From assembly GCF_013414345.1 (NCBI RefSeq), contig NZ_CP058670.1:1612001-1676000 (forward strand): a stretch of DNA of 64,000 nucleotides, read 5' to 3'. The position numbers and the translations under genes were made by a program. Below the pieces are notes generated by a model. That model saw nothing but the letters and a program-made list of their open reading frames with translations, was not told the DNA's origin and made no database searches. This DNA is from Microcella indica (lineage in GTDB: Bacteria; Actinomycetota; Actinomycetes; Actinomycetales; Microbacteriaceae). Position 1 is the stretch's first letter, and the number at the start of each line of letters is the position of its first letter. This document shows positions 42,465-50,845 of this stretch, piece by piece.

Positions 42465-43385
42465 CTAGCCGAGGAACCCGTTCTCGGTGAGCCACTGCGT
42501 CGCGATGACGGCCGAGGAGTCCTCGTCGACGGTGCTCTGCACGTTGAGAGCCACGAGGCCCTCCGCAGTGAGCGCGGCGCTGATCTCGTTGATGACCTCG
42601 ACGGCCTCCGCAGGGAGGTCGGCCGAGGCGAGCGGCACGACGTTCGAGGCCAGGAAGAGGCCCTCGGGGTCGTCGAGCGTCACGAGATCGTTCTCGCCGA
42701 TGCGCGGGTCGGCGCTGAAGACGTTGGCCACGTTCACGAGGCCGTCGAGCAGCGCGGGCACGGTCGTGTCACCCGTCGCCTCGAACTCGACGGTCACGCC
42801 GTAGACCTCCTGCAGGCCGGTCGGGCCGTAGGGGCGCTCCTCGAGCTCGGGGAAGCCGCCGAGCACGAGCCCGTCGACGCCCGCGAGGTCGCCGATGGAG
42901 CTGAGACCGTTGGCCTCGGCGAAGTCGGCGGTCACGTTGTAGGAGTCCTGGTCGCTCGCCGAGGACTGGTCGAGCACCTGCAGGCCCTCGGGAAGGGCAT
43001 CCTGCAGCTCGGCGTAGACGTCATCCGACTGCGTCGCCGTCGTGTCGGGGCTGTAGAACTGCAGCAGGTTGCCCGTGTACTCGGGGAAGAGGTCGACCTC
43101 GCCGGCCTCGATCGCGGGAATGTACGCGTCGCGCTGACCGATCTGGAAGTTGCGGTCGACATCGAAGCCGGCCTCCTCCAGTGCCTGCGCGTAGATCTCG
43201 GCGATGATCTCGTTCGAGTAGTACGCCTGCGAACCGACGGTGATCGTCTCGCTCGACATGTCACCGTCAGAGCCCGTGTCCGGCTCCTCCAGCGGGTCGC
43301 CCGTTGCACACCCTGCCAGGGCCAATGACACCCCGACCACGGTCGCGCCGAGCGCGAACCGGCCCTTGTTCCTTGCTGTGAACAT
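42465..43385 (-). CDS. OpuC/ProX-like glycine betaine/choline substrate-binding lipoprotein
   Basis: 306 aa. Lipobox ALAGC after a signal peptide, then a periplasmic-binding fold of the OpuAC/YehZ group: ITVGSQAYYSNEIIAEIYAQALEEAGFDV, FPEYTGNLL and ATQWLTENGFLG at the end. Binds quaternary ammonium osmolytes or related compounds for the two permeases and ATPase of the same operon. ATG at 43385 is chosen over the adjacent GTG. 15 bp behind the permease gene. Confidence 0.92.
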   Translation of the reverse strand: MFTARNKGRFALGATVVGVSLALAGCATGDPLEEPDTGSDGDMSSETITVGSQAYYSNEIIAEIYAQALEEAGFDVDRNFQIGQRDAYIPAIEAGEVDLFPEYTGNLLQFYSPDTTATQSDDVYAELQDALPEGLQVLDQSSASDQDSYNVTADFAEANGLSSIGDLAGVDGLVLGGFPELEERPYGPTGLQEVYGVTVEFEATGDTTVPALLDGLVNVANVFSADPRIGENDLVTLDDPEGLFLASNVVPLASADLPAEAVEVINEISAALTAEGLVALNVQSTVDEDSSAVIATQWLTENGFLG

Positions 43386-43400
43386 CACACACTCTCTTTC

Positions 43401-44138
43401 CTAGGTGGTGGCGGAAGCCTCCGCCGTCGCGCGGCGTCCGGATGACGCCGTGCGAACGTCTGGGATGCGGCCGGCGCGCACACCGCGCGGCACCGCGAAG
43501 CGCTCGAGGATCGCGAAGATCGCATCGAGCAGGAGGGCGAGCACGATGATGAGGATCGCGCTGCCGAGCATCTGGTCGTAGCTGCGCAGAGCGATGCCCT
43601 GCACGATCTCGTACCCGAGACCGCCGAGCCCCACGAAGGCGACGAGCACGACGGTCGCGACGACCTGAAGAGTCGCACTGCGCAACCCGCCGATGAGGAG
43701 CGGGAGGCCGAGCGGCACCTCGACCTTCCAAAGGATCTGCCACTCCGTCATGCCCATCGCCCGCGCGGCATCGATCACGCGACGGTCGATGACCTCGAGA
43801 CCGGAGTACGCCCCCGCGAGAATTGGCGGAATCGCGAGGAGCACGAGAACGAAGATCGTCGAGGGCTCTCGGTTGAGCACGCCCGCGATCATGACGAACA
43901 GGAACAGCAGGCCGAACGACGGCAGTGCGCGCGCGGCGCCGGTGATGGCGACGGCGATGTCGCGCCCGCGCCCGGTGTGGCCGATGAGCCAGCCGAGGGG
44001 CACGGCGATCGCCGAGGCGACGGCCATCGCCGCGAACGTGAAGTAGAGCTGCTCGCCGATGCGCTGCGGTATCGAGCCGCGGCCCTCCCAGTTGGCGGGG
44101 TCGAGGATCCAGGCGAAGGCGTCGAGGAAGAGGTTCAC
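43401..44138 (-). CDS. Betaine ABC transporter permease
   Basis: 245 aa, six helices. Coupling loop EVIDRRVIDAARAMGMTEWQILWKVEVPLGLPLL is the EAA motif. GTG at 44138 overlaps the previous permease's stop (GTGA). With the paired permease it forms the membrane channel of the OpuC-like importer. Confidence 0.92.
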   Translation of the reverse strand: MNLFLDAFAWILDPANWEGRGSIPQRIGEQLYFTFAAMAVASAIAVPLGWLIGHTGRGRDIAVAITGAARALPSFGLLFLFVMIAGVLNREPSTIFVLVLLAIPPILAGAYSGLEVIDRRVIDAARAMGMTEWQILWKVEVPLGLPLLIGGLRSATLQVVATVVLVAFVGLGGLGYEIVQGIALRSYDQMLGSAILIIVLALLLDAIFAILERFAVPRGVRAGRIPDVRTASSGRRATAEASATT

Positions 44139-44806
44139 GAGGCCGCTCCCTGCTGCCCCGAGGGCGCCCGAACGGTCGAGCGCGTCCACGGCATGAGCAC
44201 CCGCCCGAGGGCGACGAGGATGCGGTCGATGAGGAGCGCGATGAGCACGGTCACGACGACGCCCGCGAGCACCGAGGCGAGGATGCCCCTCTGGTAGCCG
44301 TTCGTGAAGAGGTAGCCGAGCGTGTCGATGCCGATGACGACGCCGATCGTGAGCAGGCTCACCGTGCTCACGGCGACGACGCGCACTCCCGCGAGCACGA
44401 CGGGGCCGGCGAGGGGGAACTCGACCGCCCAGAACCGCCGCCAGGGCGAGTAGCCGACGGCGGTCGCGGCCTGCTTGATGTCGCGATCGACGCTGCCCAG
44501 GGCATCCGCGATCGATCGCGCCATGATGGCGACCGCGTAGATGGTGAGCGCGATGATGACGTTGAGCTCGCTCGTGTAGCGGATGCCGAGCAGCGGCGGC
44601 AGTGCGACGAAGAGCGCGAGCGAGGGGATCGTGTACAGAAGCCCCACGACGGTGAGCACGATGCCGCGCGTCAGGCGATAGCGGTAGGCGACCCAGCCCA
44701 GCGGCAGGGCGAGCACGAAACCGAGCAGGATCGGGATGGCGCTCAAGCGCAGGTGCTCGAGCGAGAGGCGGCCGATGAGGTCGAGGTTCTCCCACACCCA
44801 GGTCAC
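44135..44806 (-). CDS. Betaine ABC transporter permease
   Basis: 223 aa, six helices. EAA-type loop ALGSVDRDIKQAATAVGYSPWRRFWAVEFPLAGPVVLAG. Shorter than its partner and paralogous to it. Overlaps the ATPase gene stop by 4 bases. Confidence 0.92.
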   Translation of the reverse strand: MTWVWENLDLIGRLSLEHLRLSAIPILLGFVLALPLGWVAYRYRLTRGIVLTVVGLLYTIPSLALFVALPPLLGIRYTSELNVIIALTIYAVAIMARSIADALGSVDRDIKQAATAVGYSPWRRFWAVEFPLAGPVVLAGVRVVAVSTVSLLTIGVVIGIDTLGYLFTNGYQRGILASVLAGVVVTVLIALLIDRILVALGRVLMPWTRSTVRAPSGQQGAAS

Positions 44807-45627
44807 GCCGGGCCCTCCTCCGTGAGCGCGCCAGCGACGTTGCCGTCGCCATCGACGAGGATGCTCGAACCGTCCACCTCGCGGATGCTCAACGAGCGCT
44901 TGCCGCGGTCGGCGCCGATGAAGCTCGCGACGAAGTCGCTCGCGGGGTTGGCGAGAATCTCCTCGGGCGAGCCCTTCTGCGCGATGCGGGCGCCCTTCTC
45001 GAGGATGACGACCTGGTCGCCGAGCAGGAACGCCTCGTCGATGTCGTGGGTGACGAAGACGACAGTCTTGTCGAGCTCGCGCTGCAGGCGCAGCAGCTCC
45101 TGCTGCAGGTCGGCGCGCACGATCGGGTCCACCGCGCCGAAGGGCTCGTCCATGAGGAGGATGTTGGGGTCGACGGCGAGGCCGCGCGCGACGCCGACGC
45201 GCTGCTGCTGGCCGCCCGAGAGCTGCGCGGGGTAGCGCTCGGCCATGCTGCGGTCGAGCCCCACGGTGTCCATGAGCTCGAGGGCGCGCGCGTGCGCCTC
45301 CTTCTTGGGCACGCCATTGAGGCGCGGCACGGTCGCGATGTTGTCGATCACGCGACGGTGCGGCAGCAGCCCCGAGTTCTGCATGACGTAGCCGATGCGG
45401 CGGCGCAGCTTGACCGGTTCGATCGTGGAGATGTTCTCGCCGTCGATCTCGAGCTCGCCGCTCGAGGCGTCGACCATGCGGTTGATCATGCGCAAGAGAG
45501 TCGTCTTGCCGCAGCCGCTCGAGCCGACGAACACGGTCGTCTGGTGGGAGGGGAGCACGAGGCTGAAGTCCTCCACCGCGGTCGTGCCGTCGGGGAACGT
45601 CTTCGAGATGGAGCGGAACTCGATCAT
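44803..45627 (-). CDS. Betaine ABC transporter ATP-binding protein
   Basis: 274 aa. Walker A GSSGCGKTT, signature LSGGQQQR, Walker B LLMDEPFGAVD and switch THDIDEA, of the OpuCA/ProV group. A short C-terminal extension (SLSIREVDGSSILVDGDGNVAGAL) is too short for a full CBS pair. First gene of the four-gene operon. The 170-bp gap upstream holds phased repeats (45658-45760). Confidence 0.94.
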   Translation of the reverse strand: MIEFRSISKTFPDGTTAVEDFSLVLPSHQTTVFVGSSGCGKTTLLRMINRMVDASSGELEIDGENISTIEPVKLRRRIGYVMQNSGLLPHRRVIDNIATVPRLNGVPKKEAHARALELMDTVGLDRSMAERYPAQLSGGQQQRVGVARGLAVDPNILLMDEPFGAVDPIVRADLQQELLRLQRELDKTVVFVTHDIDEAFLLGDQVVILEKGARIAQKGSPEEILANPASDFVASFIGADRGKRSLSIREVDGSSILVDGDGNVAGALTEEGPA

Positions 45628-45657
45628 GCGGGTCTCCTCACGGCAGCGCGCACGCCA

Positions 45658-45760
45658 TTCAGCGCCCGTTCAGTCAAGCAGGTTGCTCCGACGACGACAC
45701 AACCCGGGCCGCCCATTCTCGGCTGTTACGCAGTACCGCCCAGCCAACGTTCAGCCAACG
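45658..45760. promoter_or_regulatory. Phased short repeats in front of the betaine transporter operon
   Basis: TTCAG occurs at 45658 and 45669, 11 bp apart, and CAGCCAACG at 45741 and 45752, also 11 bp apart; GTTCAGTCAA and GTTCAGCCAA are near copies between the two clusters. One-turn spacing suggests binding sites on one face of DNA, possibly for the TetR regulator encoded just upstream or an osmotic regulator. Confidence 0.35.
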
Positions 45761-45797
45761 CGCAGTTCCCCTGCGGCGCGGCGAGCGCCCCCTGGAC

Positions 45798-46439
45798 TCA
45801 GAGCCGACCGGCGACGACCGCTGCGACTGAGCGCCGCGCCTCCGCGAGCAGAGCCTCGTCGCCCGTCGACGACCGCGCGAAGGCGCGAGCGACGAGAGCA
45901 TCGGCGACCTCGACGGCCGAACCGACAGCGAGGCGCACCTCGAGGGTGTCCGCCACGCCGAACCGCTCGACGAGGGCGTCGCCCACCGCGGTGGTCACGA
46001 CGACCGAGGCAGGCTCCTCCGTGGTCGGCGGGAGCAGATCGAGCACGTCACCCGCGCGCAGCGAGCGGAACCCCGGCTCGGTGCGGAACAGCTCGACCAT
46101 GATGTCGACGACGGCGAGCAGGGCATCCTGAGCAGAGGCGTGCTCGGCACGGGAGAGCTCCTCCGAGACGCGCACCATGAGCCGCTCGAGGTTGCGCGAG
46201 GCGAGGGACTGCAGCACGGCGATGCGGTCGGGGAAGTAGCGGTAGACGGTGCCGATGGAGGCACCCGCGCGCTCGGCGACCATGGCCGTCGTGAGCTTCT
46301 CGTAGCCGATCTCGTCGATCACCGCGGCCGCGGAGTCGAGCAGGGTGGCGAGTCGCGCGGTGCTGCGAGCCTGCACGGGCTCGTTGCGGATCAGCGCCGA
46401 AGCGCCGGGGTGCAGAGTGTAGGTATCTGAGTTCGACAC
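45798..46439 (-). CDS. TetR family transcriptional regulator
   Basis: 213 aa from a GTG behind AAAGGA. HTH: STARLATLLDSAAAVIDEIGYEKLTTAMVAERAGASIGTVYRYFPDRIAVL. It lies directly upstream of the betaine transporter operon on the same strand, 170 bp away; control of that operon is likely but not shown. Confidence 0.9.
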   Translation of the reverse strand: MSNSDTYTLHPGASALIRNEPVQARSTARLATLLDSAAAVIDEIGYEKLTTAMVAERAGASIGTVYRYFPDRIAVLQSLASRNLERLMVRVSEELSRAEHASAQDALLAVVDIMVELFRTEPGFRSLRAGDVLDLLPPTTEEPASVVVTTAVGDALVERFGVADTLEVRLAVGSAVEVADALVARAFARSSTGDEALLAEARRSVAAVVAGRL

Positions 46440-46552
46440 GATGGGGTCCTTTCGCTCGACCGATGCCCACAGTAGCGCTCCACCTGAGCAGAACGCACAT
46501 AGCTCCCAGGGTGCGTCGCGTTTGGACTCAGGGGCTCTGACAGACTGGACCG

Positions 46553-47596
46553 GTGACGGATGAGACGCCGGACCCCTCCGCGCCCTCCCGGTGGGCGACC
46601 TGGGCCTCGGGCCTCGAAGACCGATTCCACCGCTTCCGCGAGCGGCGCGCCCGCAAGCGCGGGCTCGTGCCCACGGTCATCCCGTACAGCGGCTACGGCA
46701 ACGACGGATGGATCCGCGTGCTGTGCCGCGTGCTCCTCACGAAGCCGCAGACCTCCTCGAAGGCGGCGAAGAAGTCAATCCGCGGCTGGCGCAGCTTCGT
46801 GAGCATCCCGGTCGCGGACGCGGCCGTGACCGTGCGCGCCGACGGCCAGGAGATCACGGTGCACGCCGATCGCGGCGGCGTCGTCGACGCGGAGATCCCC
46901 GTGAGCCTCGCCCCGGGGCTGCGCAGCATCACGCTCGAGACCGAGGGATCCGAACCGGTATCCGCGAACATCTACGTCGTGAATCCGGATGCTCGGCTCG
47001 GGGTGCTCTCCGACATCGACGACACCGTCATGGTCACGGCACTCCCCCGGCCCTTCCTCGCGGCGTGGAACACGTTCGTGCTCGACGAGCACGCGCGTCG
47101 ACCCGTGCCGGGCATGGCCGTGCTGCTCGAGCGCATCACGCAGGAGCACGCGGGCTGCCCCGTCGTGTACCTCTCCACGGGAGCGTGGAACGTCGCCCCC
47201 ACGCTCGACCGGTTCATGGGCCGGCACCTCTACCCGCGCGGCACCCTGCTGCTGACGGACTGGGGGCCGACCCACGACCGGCTCTTCCGCAGCGGACGGG
47301 ACCACAAGCGCGAGAGCCTCGAGCGGCTCGCGCGGGAGTTCCCCGCCGTGAGCTGGGTCCTCATCGGCGATGACGGGCAGCACGACGAGGAGCTCTACCG
47401 AGCCTTCGCCGAATCGCATCCCGAGAACGTCGCCGCCGTCGCTATCCGGCAGCTCTCCACGCCCGAGGCCGTGCTCGCCGGCGGGCGCCGACACATCGAT
47501 GCGCCCGACGGCGCGGCGCCGTGGGTGTGGGCGCCCGACGGCGCCGGGCTCGCGAAGAAGCTCGCCGAGGTCGGGATTCTGCGCCGCTACCGCTGA
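46553..47596 (+). CDS. APP1-like (DUF2183) phosphatidate phosphatase family protein
   Basis: 347 aa. Residues ~30-130 are a beta-sandwich; the DUF2183 catalytic domain follows with LSDIDDTVMVT (DxDxT nucleophile motif), YLSTGAWN, DHKRESLERL and VLIGDDGQHDEELY. Characterised member: yeast Pah-like phosphatidate phosphatase App1. GTG start; a CAGACT box lies 6 nt upstream. No signal peptide. Confidence 0.9.
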   Translation: MTDETPDPSAPSRWATWASGLEDRFHRFRERRARKRGLVPTVIPYSGYGNDGWIRVLCRVLLTKPQTSSKAAKKSIRGWRSFVSIPVADAAVTVRADGQEITVHADRGGVVDAEIPVSLAPGLRSITLETEGSEPVSANIYVVNPDARLGVLSDIDDTVMVTALPRPFLAAWNTFVLDEHARRPVPGMAVLLERITQEHAGCPVVYLSTGAWNVAPTLDRFMGRHLYPRGTLLLTDWGPTHDRLFRSGRDHKRESLERLAREFPAVSWVLIGDDGQHDEELYRAFAESHPENVAAVAIRQLSTPEAVLAGGRRHIDAPDGAAPWVWAPDGAGLAKKLAEVGILRRYR

Positions 47597-47626
47597 GCAC
47601 CTCCCACCGTGAGGCACGCGCTACTA

Positions 47627-47642
47627 TCGAACACACGTTCGA
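47627..47642 (+). promoter_or_regulatory. LexA (SOS) box
   Basis: TCGAAC-ACAC-GTTCGA is a perfect match to the actinobacterial SOS box TCGAAC-N4-GTTCGA. It abuts a TACTAT -10 box (47622-47627) and precedes the OB-fold gene start at 47676 by 33 bp, so LexA binding would block this promoter. No other perfect box was found in the window. Confidence 0.85.
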
Positions 47643-47675
47643 CGGCGGCAGGGTGACGAGGTGAGGAGGGCGGCC

Positions 47676-48131
47676 ATGGTGCAGCGCCTGACGCGCAGGG
47701 CGAGCCCCGAGCATCCTGTGCTGTTCGCGAGCGAGGCCGACTTTCCGCCTGCGCCGGTTCTGCCCGACCCGGATGCGGCAGACGAGCTCGACCCCTATCG
47801 TGCGCTGCTGGACGAGGTCGAGGCGATCGCGCTCGCCGCTGCTGCCGAGGCTCCCTCCGGGCGGGAGGTCGTCGTCGCGGGGCGGTGCGAGGCGACCGTC
47901 GACGACGCCGCAGCGATTCTCGACGACGGCACCGCGCGCGTGCCGCTCGTGCTCGCATCGGCGGCGAGCGCCGCTCTGCGGGAGAGCCTGCGCGCACGCG
48001 TGCTTCTCGTGAGTGCCACGACCTCGCGCGCCGACGGCACGACGGTGCTCCGGGTGAGCGCGGCGCACGATCTGCGCCGCCTCGGGGCCGAGCGCGAGGC
48101 CCTCGTGCGCGCGGCCGGCGCCCGGCGCTGA
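47676..48131 (+). CDS. Predicted SOS-controlled OB-fold-like protein
   Basis: 151 aa. Residues 1-60 are Pro/Ala/Asp-rich and probably flexible. The rest looks like an OB-fold: REVVVAGRCEATVDDAAAILDDGTARVPLVL, then LRARVLLVSATTSRADGTTVLRVSAAHDLRRLG. The pattern is like the C-terminal OB domain of DnaE-type polymerases (DGTxxVxxxxF, then an AxxLRxL end). ATG at 47676 is chosen because GAGGAGGG lies 5-6 nt upstream; the GTG at 47661 has no good site. Its perfect SOS box puts it in the DNA-damage response. Function is unknown; a single-strand-DNA or polymerase accessory role is a hypothesis. Confidence 0.72.
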   Translation: MVQRLTRRASPEHPVLFASEADFPPAPVLPDPDAADELDPYRALLDEVEAIALAAAAEAPSGREVVVAGRCEATVDDAAAILDDGTARVPLVLASAASAALRESLRARVLLVSATTSRADGTTVLRVSAAHDLRRLGAEREALVRAAGARR

Positions 48132-48153
48132 CGCATGAGAGTCCTCTCATGCG
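48132..48153 (+). promoter_or_regulatory. Inverted repeat upstream of the histidine kinase gene
   Basis: Perfect 10-bp arms CGCATGAGAG and CTCTCATGCG around TC, beginning the base after the OB-fold gene's stop. Its core TGAGAG-NN-CTCTCA recurs at 50803-50816. A GATAAT -10 (48178-48183) 6 nt before the kinase ATG follows, so this is probably a response-regulator site, most simply for the neighbouring regulator. Confidence 0.6.
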
Positions 48154-48189
48154 AGGTCTGCTCGCCTGCGCACCGCCGATAATGGGGGG

Positions 48190-49695
48190 ATGCGCTCGCC
48201 CCTGCTCCGCGTCTCGGTGCGCTCGCGCATTCTCGCCGTCATCCTCGTCGTCACGGCGCTCGGCATGACGGTGGCCGGCCTGAGCGCCTACCTCGTGCAG
48301 CGCGACCGCGTGCTGGCGAGCATCGACACCGAGCTCATCTCCTCGGTCGAGGCGGCCCGATCGATCGTCACGGGCGAGTCGACGGCGAACGAGGGAGCGG
48401 CGACGGCGACTCCCGAGACCGCCCCTGCCGCGTTCGCGACGGTCGAGGATGCGCTCGCGGCGATCATGTCGAGGCTCGTGCCGGGGCGCAACGAGAGCAG
48501 CGTCGCGCTCATCGATGGCGAGGCTCGCCTCATACCGGGCACGCGCATCGCCTTCCACCTGGAGGACGACCCGGCCTTCATCGACCGGGCGTGGCAGGAG
48601 GCGAGCGGCGGGGTCGTGACGCTCGGCACCGCGGTGACGCAGGTCGGCACGCTGCGCTACATCGCCGCGCCCGTCTCGGTGACCGACGACGAGCAGGTGG
48701 GCGTGTACGTGACCGCGGTGGATGCTCAGGCTGCCGTCGACGAGGTCGGCGGCGCCTTCCTGACCTACGCGGGCCTGGCCGTGCTCTCCCTCGCGGCCAT
48801 CGGCGTCGCCGGCTGGTTCGTCGCCGGCCGGCTTCTCGCCCCGCTGCGGCATCTCACCGAGACGGCCTCGCGCATCACGGCGGAAGACCTGAGCGAGCGT
48901 ATTCCCGTCCACGGCAACGACGACGTCTCCGCACTCACGGAGACCGTCAACGCGATGCTCGAGCGGCTCGACGACTCGCTCACCGCGCAGCGCCAGCTGC
49001 TCGACGACGTGCGGCACGAGCTCAAGACTCCGCTGACGATCGTGCGCGGGCACCTCGAGCTCATGGACGCGAGCAGCCCCGCCGATGTCGACTCCGCGCG
49101 CCAGATCGCGATCGACGAGCTCGACCGCATGAGCGAGCTCGTCGAGGACATCGACGCGCTCGCCCGCGCCGAGAAGGCGCAGCTGCTGACCGAGCCGACC
49201 GATGTGGCCGACTTCACGGCTCTCGTCTTCAGCAAGGCCACAGCGATGAGCGGTCATGACTGGCAGCTCGCGGAGACAGCGGAGGCGATCGCCCTCCTCT
49301 CCCCCTCGCGGCTCACCCAGGCCTGGTTGCAGCTCGCCGACAACGCGGCCAAGTACTCACCGGCGGGTTCGACGATCCGCCTCGGCAGCACGGCCTATGC
49401 CACAGCGGTCGAGTTCTGGGTCGCCGACGAGGGCCCCGGGATTCCGGAGGGAGCGGAGGAGCGCATCTTCGAGCGCTTCGGCCGCGCCGATACCGGGCGC
49501 GGCATCGCCGGCTCGGGGCTCGGCCTGCCGATCGTCGCCGCGATCGCACGCGCTCACGGCGGTTACGTGACGCTCGACAGCTCGGAGGCCGGCGCCCGCT
49601 TCGGCATCGTCGTGCCCACGGAGGCAGAGCAGGATGCCCCTCCCCCGCCCGCGGCCGGCTTCGACGGCACCGACATCCCGAGGAGCGAAGCGTGA
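48190..49695 (+). CDS. Sensor histidine kinase (OmpR/PhoR class)
   Basis: 501 aa. Membrane helices near 12-34 and 190-212 border an outer sensor domain of ~155 residues; HAMP (~213-265); HisKA with phospho-acceptor His276 (VRHELKTPLT); HATPase with N box LADNAAKYSP, G1 DEGPGIP, F box and G2 GSGLGLPI. The C terminus is Pro-rich. Coupled to the response regulator (4-base overlap). GATAAT at 48178-48183 lies 6 nt upstream. Stimulus not known. Confidence 0.95.
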   Translation: MRSPLLRVSVRSRILAVILVVTALGMTVAGLSAYLVQRDRVLASIDTELISSVEAARSIVTGESTANEGAATATPETAPAAFATVEDALAAIMSRLVPGRNESSVALIDGEARLIPGTRIAFHLEDDPAFIDRAWQEASGGVVTLGTAVTQVGTLRYIAAPVSVTDDEQVGVYVTAVDAQAAVDEVGGAFLTYAGLAVLSLAAIGVAGWFVAGRLLAPLRHLTETASRITAEDLSERIPVHGNDDVSALTETVNAMLERLDDSLTAQRQLLDDVRHELKTPLTIVRGHLELMDASSPADVDSARQIAIDELDRMSELVEDIDALARAEKAQLLTEPTDVADFTALVFSKATAMSGHDWQLAETAEAIALLSPSRLTQAWLQLADNAAKYSPAGSTIRLGSTAYATAVEFWVADEGPGIPEGAEERIFERFGRADTGRGIAGSGLGLPIVAAIARAHGGYVTLDSSEAGARFGIVVPTEAEQDAPPPPAAGFDGTDIPRSEA

Positions 49696-50363
49696 GCAGC
49701 ATTCTGGTCGTCGAGGACGAGGCCCGCATCTCGACCTTCGTGGAGAAGGGTCTCACCGCCGCGGGCTACACGACGACGGTCGTGACCGACGGGCGCAGCG
49801 CGCTCGACTACCTCGCGACGGGGTCGTTCGATCTCGTGCTGCTCGATGTCGGTCTGCCGGGGCTCGACGGCTTCGAGGTGCTGCGCCGCTTCCGGGCGGG
49901 CGGCGCGACCACTCCGGTGATCATGCTCACGGCACGCACGAGTGTCGACGACACCGTGACGGGCCTCGACGGCGGCGCCAACGACTACTTGCCGAAGCCC
50001 TTCAAGTTCGACGAGCTGCTCGCGCGCATCCGCGTGCGCTTGCGCGAAGCCGGCCAGCAGGGCGCTGCGGAGACCGTGCTGCGGCACGGCGCGCTCACTC
50101 TCGACCTGCGGGCACGGCGCATCACGGTCGACGGCACCACACTCGATCTCTCGGCGCGCGAGTTCGGGCTCGCCGAGCAGTTTCTGCGCCACCCCGATCA
50201 GGTGCTGTCGCGCGAGCAGCTGCTCAGCCGCGTCTGGGGGTTCGACTTCGACCCTGGTTCGAACGTCGTCGACGTCTACGTGCGCTACCTGCGCGCCAAG
50301 ATCGGTGCCGATCGCATCGAGACCGTGCGGGGCATGGGCTACCGCCTCGCGCCTGCCGGCTGA
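49692..50363 (+). CDS. OmpR/PhoB-type response regulator
   Basis: 223 aa. Receiver domain: acidic pair in VVEDE, phosphorylated Asp52 (LVLLDVGLPG), conserved Lys in LPKPF; then a winged-helix DNA-binding domain (LSAREFGLAEQFLRHPDQVLSREQLLSRVWG ... NVVDVYVRYLRAKI). Probably binds the TGAGAG-NN-CTCTCA repeats found on both sides of the pair. Confidence 0.96.
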   Translation: MSSILVVEDEARISTFVEKGLTAAGYTTTVVTDGRSALDYLATGSFDLVLLDVGLPGLDGFEVLRRFRAGGATTPVIMLTARTSVDDTVTGLDGGANDYLPKPFKFDELLARIRVRLREAGQQGAAETVLRHGALTLDLRARRITVDGTTLDLSAREFGLAEQFLRHPDQVLSREQLLSRVWGFDFDPGSNVVDVYVRYLRAKIGADRIETVRGMGYRLAPAG

Positions 50364-50377
50364 CGGAGCCGCCGCGC

Positions 50378-50767
50378 TCAGTCGGCGGAGTCGACCGAGT
50401 CAGGGCTGTCGACGGAGGCCGGGCTCGCGGCCGATGCGGGGGCGACCGGCTGCGGCGCGGGGGCCGGGGCCTGCACGACCTCCGGTGCCGAGCTGGCACT
50501 CGGGGTGGGGGTTGCCGTCGGGGAGGCCGTCGGCGTCGCACCGACGCTCGCTCCAGCACCACTGACTCCCTTGACCTCCTCGAGAGCGATGCTCGAGATG
50601 GGGGGAACCGACGACTCGGTCGTCGAGTCCACGAGCGGCATGGCCCCCGCGATCGACGCGGCACTCGCGGCGACGAGACCCAGCCCGAGCGCCGAGGCGG
50701 CTCCGACAGCGAGCCATCCGCGTGCGGCGCCGTGCGCTCGGGGAGTTCCGGTCGGCGACGAGGTCAT
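50378..50767 (-). CDS. Membrane-anchored Pro/Ala/Ser-rich exported protein, function unknown
   Basis: 129 aa. One membrane/signal segment (~20-42, GWLAVGAASALGLGLVAASAASIAGAM) and a disordered outer tail rich in Ala, Pro, Ser and Thr (TASPTATPTPSASSAPEVVQAPAPAP). Encoded convergently behind the response regulator, with only 14 bp between. GATACT (50779-50774) is 6 nt before the ATG, and the TGAGAG-NN-CTCTCA repeat sits 22 bp further up, so it is the best candidate target of the two-component pair. Confidence 0.62.
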   Translation of the reverse strand: MTSSPTGTPRAHGAARGWLAVGAASALGLGLVAASAASIAGAMPLVDSTTESSVPPISSIALEEVKGVSGAGASVGATPTASPTATPTPSASSAPEVVQAPAPAPQPVAPASAASPASVDSPDSVDSAD

Positions 50768-50801
50768 GCTTCCAGTATCGACGGCGCAGCCGGGCCTGTG
50801 G

Positions 50802-50817
50802 GTGAGAGTTCTCTCAC
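50802..50817 (-). promoter_or_regulatory. Second TGAGAG-NN-CTCTCA inverted repeat
   Basis: GTGAGAG and CTCTCAC, 7-bp arms around TT. Shares the core with the repeat at 48132-48153. It is 22 bp upstream of the GATACT -10 box of the exported-protein gene (50767) on the minus strand. Confidence 0.6.
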
Positions 50818-50845
50818 GGAAGCGCCCGCCTTGCGGCACGCACCG

